Source: JALVDI01 sp039186435
Lineage (GTDB): Bacteria; Myxococcota_A; Polyangia; Polyangiales; Houyiibacteriaceae
Length of the DNA: 6,506 bases
Assembly (NCBI GenBank): GCA_039186435.1
Contig: JBCDAA010000471.1
Coordinates: 1-6,506 of the forward strand
Direction: 5' to 3'
The position numbers and the translations under genes are program-made. The notes under the pieces are model-generated. The model ran no database searches and was not told the origin of the DNA. It saw only the letters and a list, made by a program, of their open reading frames with translations. Of this stretch, positions 1 through 5,219 are shown piece after piece; the stretch's first letter is position 1; each line of letters opens with the position of its first letter.

Positions 1-2
1 CG

Positions 3-947
3 CGCGTCGCATCCAGTCACCTTCGCGTGGGAACCTTCGAGTATGCAGCAGCGCTCCGGCAACCCCAGTATCTGCAGGCGCTCCTCGACTACGCCATCCA
101 GCGGCACGACCCGGCGTTGGCGGACGCTCCCTCCCCGGCGCTGGCGCTTTGGGACGCGGTGGCCAAGCGCCAGGCTGAGCTCGTGACCGCCTGGATGCGC
201 GTCGGCTTCATTCACGGGGTGATGAACACGGACAACATGACGCTCTCGGGGGAGACGATCGACTACGGGCCTTGTGCATTTCTCGACCGCTACGCGCGGA
301 CGCGGGTGTTCAGCTCGATCGACGAAGGGGGCCGCTATGCGTTCGGCAATCAGCCCTGGATCGCGCGGTGGAATTTGGCGCGCTTCGCGGAAGCTTTGCT
401 GCCGCTGATCGACGCCGACCCCGATCGAGCGATCGCCAAGGCTCAGGAACGCATCGAAGCGTTTCAGCACCCGATGAACGACGCGTATACGGACATGATG
501 CGGGACAAGCTCGGCCTTCCCGGACGAAACGACGACGATTTCTCGCTCGCGACGACGTTACTCGAACTGATGGAGAAGGCCTCGGCGGACTACACCGACA
601 CCTTCCGCGCGCTCTCGGGCGCAGCGCCGATTCCTCCGGCGCTTGAACGCTCCCACGAGTGGAACGACTGGCGAAGCCGCTGGGATGCACGATGCGGGCG
701 AGCACACGGCGATCCTCTTTCACCCGAGGCCCGCGACCGAATGAGGCAGGCGAACCCCGCGATCATTCCTCGCAATCACCTCGTGGAAGAAGCGCTTGAG
801 GCGGCGGTGAACGCCGCGGATCTCGCTCCGATGCATCGGCTCTTGGCGGTGCTGAAGTCGCCCTACGAGGAACGCGCCGAACTCGCTCCCTTTCAAACGC
901 CGCCGCCGGAGTCGTTCGGCAGCTACCGAACCTTCTGCGGAACCTAG
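3..947 (+). CDS. selO: SelO family protein adenylyltransferase, 5'-truncated by window edge
   Basis: This is the C-terminal part (314 residues) of a SelO/YdiU (UPF0061) protein; full members are about 480 residues. SelO is a pseudokinase-fold enzyme that transfers AMP from ATP to Ser/Thr/Tyr of target proteins and is linked to redox stress. The reading frame is open from base 3 with a family-like RVASSHLRVGTFEYAA, so the GTG at 27 is internal and not the start. The diagnostic motif HGVMNTDNM is followed by IDYGP: the catalytic-base Asp (231-233), the metal-binding Asn (234-236) and the second metal Asp (261-263) have the ten-residue spacing known for the family. The nucleotide-binding N-terminal half lies outside the window. 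The protein ends in TFCGT, keeping the near-terminal Cys that is Sec in some eukaryotic homologues; the stop is TAG. It is convergent with the flavoprotein gene, 12 bp away. Family assignment is firm; the target proteins are unknown. Confidence 0.95.
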   Translation, partial: RVASSHLRVGTFEYAAALRQPQYLQALLDYAIQRHDPALADAPSPALALWDAVAKRQAELVTAWMRVGFIHGVMNTDNMTLSGETIDYGPCAFLDRYARTRVFSSIDEGGRYAFGNQPWIARWNLARFAEALLPLIDADPDRAIAKAQERIEAFQHPMNDAYTDMMRDKLGLPGRNDDDFSLATTLLELMEKASADYTDTFRALSGAAPIPPALERSHEWNDWRSRWDARCGRAHGDPLSPEARDRMRQANPAIIPRNHLVEEALEAAVNAADLAPMHRLLAVLKSPYEERAELAPFQTPPPESFGSYRTFCGT

Positions 948-959
948 ATCGCTCTCTGC

Positions 960-2504
960 TCAAGCTGACTCCGCGTCGGTCAAACGACGGGCGTATTGCT
1001 CGGCGAATGCTACCGTGCGCGGGAGCGTGTGCTCGAGTGACCACTTGCTGTTTGTGATGCTCGTTCGGCTTTCCTGATGACGAAGCGAACCGTCCATCGC
1101 CTCCTCGTCTTCGATCACCTCACTCAGGGGACAGGCGCTCCCAAGGAGAAAAACACGCTCGCCTTTGAGCTTGCAGGCGATCCTCCGTCCCTTGAGAAAA
1201 CGCGGCGAAACGACGAACTGATCCAGCTCCCGGTCCCACTGCCCTCCCCATAGCGCGACATCGCCCTCGACGAACTCGTAGTCGCTTCGAAGGAGGCGCG
1301 AACTCAGGGAATTGAAGCGCCCCGTGCAGTCAACGACCTTATCGACTTCGAAACACTCGTCGCCTGCGATCAGCGTGAGGGCACCCTCGCGATGAGAAAG
1401 CGAAGTCAGCTTATCGGGAACGCACCGAATGACTGACTTCGTTCGACTCCAGGCGTCCGCAGGAAGATCGAAGGGAGACTCACCGTCCCAAAAGAACTCG
1501 ATCACGCCACCCGAGTAGCAATAGCGCTGCTTGTTGGCGAAGTAGAACTCCTTCACATTCGTCGCGTTCTGTCCGAACCAATACAACTGCGCCGGCACGA
1601 AGGAGTCATTCCAGTGCGACCCGTACTGGCAGTGGGGATAGGTAAGCGGCAGGAGATACTCCATGACGCAGTTCGCGGTATCGCCAGCGCCCACGACAGC
1701 GATCCGCTCGTCACGGAGGCGATCGAGGAACTCGTTGTCGTCGTAGCAGGACGCGACAAACTCATCGCCCCCGACCACGCGCTCGGACCAGCGATCGCTC
1801 GCGAATGACTGCCGGGGTCCCCCCATCCCGTTGGCGACGAGGACGCTCTGGCACGCAATCGTTTGGCCGTTCGCGGAAAGGGTGTAGCCGACGCTTGTGG
1901 CGTCGATGCCTTCGACCTCAAAGCCGAAGAGAATGTCCGCATCGGCGTGAAAGAGCAGCATCGTGGCGAGCTCATGCAGGTGCTTTGCCGTTGGGTACGT
2001 CCGCTCCGCGAGTTCGTCGAAGTCGCTCAGCTGAACGAAATGACCCGGCGCGATATTCGAGTTCAACCCAACCTTGGATGACGTCGGCGAGTTCAAAATC
2101 AGCGAATCTCCGAGCCGCGCGAAGACCGAAGAGATCGCGTCGCTCTTCTCGACCACGAGGGCGCGAAGGCCCGGCGTGATCTTCCGAGCGGTGTAGAGGA
2201 ACATCGCCGCGTGCATGCCCGCCCCGACAAGAACGACGTCGTATTCCCTGTCGAGGTTCTGTCGCTTCCCTCGCAGGTAGTCGGTCGCGGCGGCGACGTA
2301 GTTCGCGCGACGGGAGTGGTCGTAGATGTACGTGCGAACCTGGGCCGAAAGAGGCACCTCCCCGGTGTCCCGAAGGGAACCCTCGCGCTCGAGAAAGCGC
2401 GTCGCGGCGTGAGCGGCGCGTCCGACAACGGCACCCGGATCCTCACTCCGCTTTCTCCGGCGTGGGCGCGACCGTGTCGGGCGGGACTGCGCGCTCGGCC
2501 TCAC
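960..2504 (-). CDS. FAD/NAD(P)-binding flavoprotein oxidoreductase of unknown substrate
   Basis: This encodes a 514-residue two-dinucleotide-binding flavoprotein, similar in design to flavin monooxygenases and lysine/ornithine N-hydroxylases. What is visible: the FAD Rossmann motif in DVVLVGAGMHAAM (GAG at 94-96) with the acidic VVEK strand end after it; the hinge VLVANGMGGP (about 221-230); a second Rossmann motif AVVGAGDTAN (GAG at 272-274) for NAD(P)H; DCTGRF (392-397); and a C-terminal LLGSAC segment (453-458). The start chosen is GTG at 2504, whose last three bases with the next one give GTGA, overlapping the stop of the upstream FmdB-like gene by 4 bp. No strong Shine-Dalgarno precedes it, so translation by coupling is likely. 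An alternative start is the GTG at 2357, directly behind GGGGAG. The first 85 residues are an arginine-rich and then helical extension ahead of the FAD domain. No signal peptide or membrane segment is seen, so it is probably cytoplasmic. The substrate cannot be inferred. Confidence 0.82.
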   Translation of the reverse strand: MRPSAQSRPTRSRPRRRKRSEDPGAVVGRAAHAATRFLEREGSLRDTGEVPLSAQVRTYIYDHSRRANYVAAATDYLRGKRQNLDREYDVVLVGAGMHAAMFLYTARKITPGLRALVVEKSDAISSVFARLGDSLILNSPTSSKVGLNSNIAPGHFVQLSDFDELAERTYPTAKHLHELATMLLFHADADILFGFEVEGIDATSVGYTLSANGQTIACQSVLVANGMGGPRQSFASDRWSERVVGGDEFVASCYDDNEFLDRLRDERIAVVGAGDTANCVMEYLLPLTYPHCQYGSHWNDSFVPAQLYWFGQNATNVKEFYFANKQRYCYSGGVIEFFWDGESPFDLPADAWSRTKSVIRCVPDKLTSLSHREGALTLIAGDECFEVDKVVDCTGRFNSLSSRLLRSDYEFVEGDVALWGGQWDRELDQFVVSPRFLKGRRIACKLKGERVFLLGSACPLSEVIEDEEAMDGSLRHQESRTSITNSKWSLEHTLPRTVAFAEQYARRLTDAESA

Positions 2505-2794
2505 GATCGAAACCGGCGCGGACCGTCTTTTCCGGCGGTGCGTTCGTAGGTCCCGTCCGTCGATCGCTCGTAGCGACTGAAACCGTGGCGCGAAAGGTTC
2601 GTGTCGCTGAGCACCCCGGAGTCGCGACAGGACGAGTGCTTCAAGACGAGCGCTGGCGCAGTAAGGACGCGCCGCACGGGCTCTCCCGTTTCCGGATGCT
2701 CGGTGAGCGCTGGGTCGGACATCCGTTGCTCCACCTCGAAGCACGTCACCTCGCCCCCGGCTTTGGGAATCGTCTCGTAGACGTAGATCGGCAT
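2501..2794 (-). CDS. FmdB-like small protein with degenerate (cysteine-free) zinc ribbon
   Basis: This encodes a 97-residue protein opening with MPIYVYETIP, the typical start of FmdB-family regulatory proteins (usually MPIYEYRC followed by CxxC pairs). It continues with FEVEQRMSDPALTEHPETG and PVRRVLTAP, then a tail SDTNLSRHGFSRYER and DGTYERTAGK, all recognisable for the family. The paired cysteines of the normal zinc ribbon are absent: only two isolated Cys remain (18 and 56), so a structural zinc site is unlikely. I chose the ATG at 2794 because the family begins at MPIY; an in-frame ATG at 2806 would add four residues (MWVV). Its stop overlaps the GTG start of the flavoprotein by 4 bp, which suggests the two are co-expressed and may act together. 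The biochemical role of such cysteine-free members is not known; a small accessory or regulatory role is inference only. Confidence 0.8.
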   Translation of the reverse strand: MPIYVYETIPKAGGEVTCFEVEQRMSDPALTEHPETGEPVRRVLTAPALVLKHSSCRDSGVLSDTNLSRHGFSRYERSTDGTYERTAGKDGPRRFRS

Positions 2795-2806
2795 GACGAC
2801 CCACAT

Positions 2807-2852
2807 CTCTAAAACAGCTCAGATGCAGGTACAACTCAATTGCATTTACTGG
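2807..2852 (-). other. AT-richer leader upstream of the FmdB-like gene, possible promoter
   Basis: This part of the roughly 100-bp gap between the methyltransferase and FmdB-like genes is clearly less GC-rich than its surroundings, as expected for a promoter of the FmdB-like/flavoprotein pair. It contains an ATGCA/TGCAT inverted repeat (2823-2827 and 2841-2845, 13 bases apart). I could not find a convincing -35/-10 pair. Confidence 0.25.
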
Positions 2853-2889
2853 TCCCGGAGCCTCAATATTGCGTGGCTTTGAACCGGGA
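2853..2889 (-). terminator. Bulged stem-loop after the methyltransferase gene (possible terminator or attenuator)
   Basis: The outer arms TCCCGG (2853-2858) and CCGGGA (2884-2889) pair perfectly. The inner arms AGCC (2859-2862) and GGCT (2875-2878) extend the stem to ten pairs, with a five-base bulge on one side (2879-2883) and a twelve-base loop. On the minus strand it begins seven bases after the methyltransferase stop codon. No U-tract follows, so it is not a classical intrinsic terminator; it could be a weak attenuator, an RNA stabiliser or a processing site between this gene and the FmdB-like gene. Confidence 0.35.
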
Positions 2890-2896
2890 AGACGCC

Positions 2897-3568
2897 CTAC
2901 ACCGCTCGCCAAACGGTCGCGAGCCAGGGCTGCTCGGCGCGCGGTCTTCCTGCGGGACGGTAGTAGTGCTCGAGCAACTCGAAGCCGGCAGCGGTCACAA
3001 AGCGAGTCCACGTGTCGAGGGTCAGGTACGCGCCGTAGCGCAGGCCTTGTTGGCGCTCGATGTCGGGACCGCGCGGGTTGCTGCAGAAGAGCACTCCACC
3101 GGCGACCAGGGTTTGGCGAAGTTCACCGAGCACTCGGCCGAGCTCCTGCGTCGGCACGTGAAAGAGAACCGCGTTGGCGAACACTCCGTCGAAACGCGCA
3201 GGTGGCAACGCGAGAGCGAGGAAGTCCTGATGCCAGACCTGACACCCCGACGAGTCTCGCGCCATCGCGACAAACGCAGCCGCACCGTCGAGTCCCACCG
3301 GGGCGTGACCGCGCGCAACAAAGGTGGCGAGATCGCGGCCGGGTCCGCACCCAAAGTCGAGGATTCGCTGAGGCGCGGGGCCCGGAAGATGACGGAGAAG
3401 CGCGTCCACGTTTTGGGAGACGTCGTGGTCTTTGGTTCCCGCGCGAAAGTCCTCCGCGTTCTCCTGGTAGTGAGACACGGTCGATCGTTGAAGCGCCAAG
3501 AGTTCCTCTGGGAAGAGACGCACCAGCGGAGGGGGTACGTCAGAGTTTGGTGGGGTTCGGGGCGTCAC
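2897..3568 (-). CDS. Class I SAM-dependent methyltransferase
   Basis: This encodes a 223-residue methyltransferase with a seven-stranded Rossmann fold that uses S-adenosylmethionine; the acceptor is unknown. Motif I is ILDFGCGPGRD (residues 69-79). The acidic motif II residue is in VGLDGA (Asp 94). A motif IV-like stretch FDGVFANAVLFHV (126-138) and the post-motif VLGELRQTLVAGGVLFCSNPRG follow. The layout resembles small-molecule methyltransferases of the Methyltransf_11/25 type rather than RNA or DNA enzymes. The start is GTG at 3568: GGAGG lies six bases upstream (3575-3579), inside the hisI coding region. Its first 29 bp overlap the 3' end of hisI in another frame, implying one transcript and coupled translation. 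The N-terminal SHYQENAEDFRAGT segment is typical of the helix ahead of the SAM domain. A specific link to histidine synthesis is not established; co-transcription is the only evidence. Confidence 0.88.
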   Translation of the reverse strand: MTPRTPPNSDVPPPLVRLFPEELLALQRSTVSHYQENAEDFRAGTKDHDVSQNVDALLRHLPGPAPQRILDFGCGPGRDLATFVARGHAPVGLDGAAAFVAMARDSSGCQVWHQDFLALALPPARFDGVFANAVLFHVPTQELGRVLGELRQTLVAGGVLFCSNPRGPDIERQQGLRYGAYLTLDTWTRFVTAAGFELLEHYYRPAGRPRAEQPWLATVWRAV

Positions 3569-4019
3569 CGTAGACCTCCACAGGGTCGAACGTCTTGGCC
3601 GTCTCCTCGAAGGTGAGGGCAACCGGGCTCGTCGCCGCGCCGAGCGGTACCGATCGATAGAAACACGAGCGATAGCCCACGTGGCAGCTCGCATCGCCGA
3701 CGACATCCACTCGAAGCCACAACGCATCTTGGTCGTCATCGACACGAAGTTCGACCACCTTTTGCACGAGGCCGCTCGTCGCGCCTTTGCGCCAGAGGAC
3801 CTGGCGGCTTCGGCTGAAGTAATGAGCCTCGCCCGTTTCAATGGTCTTTGCGAGGGCCTCCTGGTTCATGTAGCCGAGCATCAGCACAACCCCGTCGCTC
3901 GCCGCGGTGGTCACTACGGGAATGAGGCCGTCCGCGTCGAACTTGGGAGCCAGCTCATCCCCCTCTTCGACCTGTTCCACGGATCGCCGTTCGGCGAACA
4001 TCGAGTTGTTGTCAGTCAT
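3540..4019 (-). CDS. hisI: Phosphoribosyl-AMP cyclohydrolase (HisI), variant metal site
   Basis: HisI hydrolyses phosphoribosyl-AMP to ProFAR, the third step of histidine synthesis, in the cytoplasm. The 159-residue protein shows the family core in order: GYMNQEAL (49-56), AHYFSRSRQVLWRKGATSG (about 65-83), an acidic metal motif DDDQD (94-98) and SCHVGYRSCF (111-120). In standard HisI the acidic motif is DCDxD, where the Asp residues bind magnesium and the Cys is the first of three zinc ligands; here that Cys is Asp 95, while Cys 112 and Cys 119 are kept. The spacing from position 95 to Cys 112 is 17 rather than the usual 16. The tail ending in VYGDAPNPTKL makes it longer than common single-domain HisI (about 110-140), and there is no fused HisE domain. 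The start is ATG 4019 with AAGGAG five bases upstream (4025-4030). It leads the minus-strand gene group and is divergent from the COG0523 GTPase gene. From memory, a subfamily with this DDDQD/SCHVGYRSCF form exists, so the change is unlikely to be a sequencing error. Confidence 0.94.
   Translation of the reverse strand: MTDNNSMFAERRSVEQVEEGDELAPKFDADGLIPVVTTAASDGVVLMLGYMNQEALAKTIETGEAHYFSRSRQVLWRKGATSGLVQKVVELRVDDDQDALWLRVDVVGDASCHVGYRSCFYRSVPLGAATSPVALTFEETAKTFDPVEVYGDAPNPTKL
3575..3579 (-). promoter_or_regulatory. Ribosome binding site of the methyltransferase gene, inside hisI
   Basis: The minus strand reads GGAGG, six bases before the GTG at 3568. It decides the start in favour of this GTG over the much longer open frame that continues upstream through hisI. 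Confidence 0.75.
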
Positions 4020-4024
4020 ACGCT

Positions 4025-4030
4025 CTCCTT
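4025..4030 (-). promoter_or_regulatory. Ribosome binding site of hisI
   Basis: AAGGAG on the minus strand, five bases before the ATG at 4019. It supports this start over the upstream in-frame extension, which has no family similarity. Confidence 0.75.
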
Positions 4031-4047
4031 CGTGGCCTGACGCCACG
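4031..4047. promoter_or_regulatory. Perfect inverted repeat CGTGGC-n5-GCCACG between hisI and the GTPase gene
   Basis: Six-base arms are separated by CTGAC. It abuts the hisI ribosome binding site, so in the hisI leader RNA it would form a short GC-rich hairpin just upstream of the site; in DNA it could be an operator. Function is inferred from position only. Confidence 0.4.
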
Positions 4048-4059
4048 CAGCATCGATCA

Positions 4060-4078
4060 TTCGCAGAGCGGTTGCGAA
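4060..4078. promoter_or_regulatory. Perfect inverted repeat TTCGCA-n7-TGCGAA, candidate operator
   Basis: Six-base arms are separated by seven bases (GAGCGGT), near the middle of the 88-bp divergent intergenic region, where a dimeric repressor could control both hisI and the COG0523 GTPase gene. It does not match the AT-rich Zur or Fur consensus sequences I know, so the regulator is not identified. Confidence 0.4.
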
Positions 4079-4092
4079 AGCAATCGGTTCGT

Positions 4093-4106
4093 GGTTGGAG
4101 ACAACC
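4093..4106 (+). promoter_or_regulatory. Small hairpin enclosing the ribosome binding site of the GTPase gene
   Basis: The sequence GGTTG-GAGA-CAACC forms a five-pair stem with a GNRA-type tetraloop. The GGAG Shine-Dalgarno (4097-4100) is partly in the closing pair and partly in the loop, seven bases before the ATG at 4108. This could limit ribosome access, although a five-pair stem is only modestly stable. It also identifies the ribosome binding site for the chosen start. Confidence 0.45.
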
Positions 4107-4107
4107 C

Positions 4108-5124
4108 ATGACAACCCAGCCGACCGCCGTGAATCTGATCGCTGGCCCCCTCGGTGTTGGGAAGACGACGACGATCAATCACTTGCTCAAGCAACGACCG
4201 GAACACGAGACGTGGGCGGTGCTTGTCAACGAGTACGGACTGGTCGGCCTGGATGCGGCGTTGATGTCCGACGAAGGGTCGCCTGGCGTGCACATTCGCG
4301 AGGTTGCCGGCGGCTGCATCTGCTGCACTGCGGCCGTCATGCTGGAGGCTTCTCTCGTGCAGCTTCTTCGGCGACGACCGCACCGGCTCTTGATCGAACC
4401 GACGGGGCTGGCCACGACGTCGGGGATCGTGGACACCCTGAACCGGCCTGGGATCCGTGGATCGGTCGACCTTCGCTCCATCCTTTGTCTCCTGGATCCA
4501 AGCCGCGTGGAAGAGCTAGCGGAGCGGGACGAAGTAAAGGACCAAATCGCTAGCGCGACCGTCCTGCTCGCATCCCGCGCCGACCTCGCGACGGAGGATC
4601 AGCTTCGCGCCTTTGACACTTGGGCGAGCTCGCTTCGGCCTCGAAAGCAATGGGTCGGATCGATTCGGAAGGGAGTCCTGGATCCGGCCCTCCTCGATCT
4701 CGTCGGTGAGCCCGCAGCCCCTGCTCCTCCCCACGAGCACTTGGGCCACGCCCACGACGCGCCTCACGACGAGATGGAGAAATGCGACGCGTCGAATCCG
4801 ATCGTGCAGCGGACGCACCGCTCGCCGGCCGCGAGCACGATGGGTTGGATTTGCTGGGACGCTCTCGTATTCGACGCCGACCGTGTCTCCCATTTGCTTC
4901 GGCGTCTCGCAGAGCAGCCAGGCACGCGACGCCTCAAGGCGGTCCTTCGGACGAACCAGGGGTGGTGGGGCTTCAACTTTGCGGATCAGGTCCAGCTCAT
5001 GAGCCAGCGTGAGCCTCGAGAGGACTCGCGACTCGAGCTGGTGTTCGAAGGCGCAGATCCGCCGGACGCCGACGCGGTTCAGCAAGAGATCCGCGGATGT
5101 CTTGTTTCACAACCCGCGGCGTAG
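4108..5124 (+). CDS. CobW/COG0523-family G3E GTPase, putative metal chaperone
   Basis: This encodes a 338-residue G3E P-loop GTPase of the CobW/YjiA/ZNG1 group, cytoplasmic proteins that hand metal ions (zinc, cobalt or others) to client enzymes using GTP. Seen in order: Walker A GPLGVGKTT (13-21); LVNEYGLVGLDAALM (39-53); the hallmark metal motif GGCICCT, i.e. CxCC at 70-73; a Walker B-like region LLIEPTGLA (94-102); LLDPSRV (128-134); SRAD (156-159) at the base-specificity position where NKxD is usual; a histidine-rich linker with five His between 209 and 220; and a CobW C-terminal domain from about 245, including RLKAVLRTNQGWWGFNF and SRLELVFEG. The start is ATG 4108, preceded by GGAG at 4097-4100; the frame is open further upstream but there it only runs antisense to hisI. 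It is divergent from hisI. The exact metal and client are unknown; zinc is suggested by the neighbourhood only. Confidence 0.93.
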   Translation: MTTQPTAVNLIAGPLGVGKTTTINHLLKQRPEHETWAVLVNEYGLVGLDAALMSDEGSPGVHIREVAGGCICCTAAVMLEASLVQLLRRRPHRLLIEPTGLATTSGIVDTLNRPGIRGSVDLRSILCLLDPSRVEELAERDEVKDQIASATVLLASRADLATEDQLRAFDTWASSLRPRKQWVGSIRKGVLDPALLDLVGEPAAPAPPHEHLGHAHDAPHDEMEKCDASNPIVQRTHRSPAASTMGWICWDALVFDADRVSHLLRRLAEQPGTRRLKAVLRTNQGWWGFNFADQVQLMSQREPREDSRLELVFEGADPPDADAVQQEIRGCLVSQPAA

Positions 5125-5209
5125 TCATTACAGCAGGGTGTGCGTGTGAGCTTCGACACCCCTAGGGCACCCCGAATTCAGGCTCAATGACTTCGCGCCA
5201 TTTTTTCGC

Positions 5210-5214
5210 GGAGG
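5210..5214 (+). promoter_or_regulatory. Ribosome binding site of the cysteine-rich lipoprotein gene
   Basis: GGAGG, five bases before the ATG at 5220; it fixes that start. A run of six T (5201-5206) lies just upstream, but I see no convincing terminator or promoter in the 95 bp between the GTPase stop and this gene. Confidence 0.75.
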
Positions 5215-5219
5215 CAGCC

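Noticed and set aside
945..947. Selenocysteine in SelO
   Set aside because: The near-terminal residue is an ordinary Cys codon and the stop is TAG, not TGA; no SECIS-like element is needed.
2505..3011. Upstream continuation of the flavoprotein reading frame to an ATG at 3011 (683 residues)
   Set aside because: The added 169 residues are Arg/Ala-rich, lack family features and run through the FmdB-like gene and into the methyltransferase in another frame; it is a GC-rich open frame by chance.
2840..3616. Plus-strand open frames opposite the methyltransferase
   Set aside because: Both are Arg-rich shadow frames without recognisable motifs; the minus strand encodes an intact methyltransferase with motif I.
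3907..4107. Upstream extension of the GTPase frame
   Set aside because: It runs antisense to the hisI coding region, has no family similarity, and the ATG at 4108 has its own ribosome binding site directly before the P-loop.
4020..4107. Known Zur box
   Set aside because: Neither palindrome resembles the AT-rich Zur consensus; they are reported only as unassigned candidate operators.
4020..4178. Upstream extension of the hisI frame into the GTPase gene
   Set aside because: The extra residues have no HisI similarity, and AAGGAG precedes the ATG at 4019.
5136..5206. Rho-independent terminator after the GTPase gene
   Set aside because: GGGTGT/ACACCC has only six pairs with a 14-base loop, and the T6 run at 5201-5206 is 40 bases further on; the CGCG arms around the T-run are too short to form a terminator stem.
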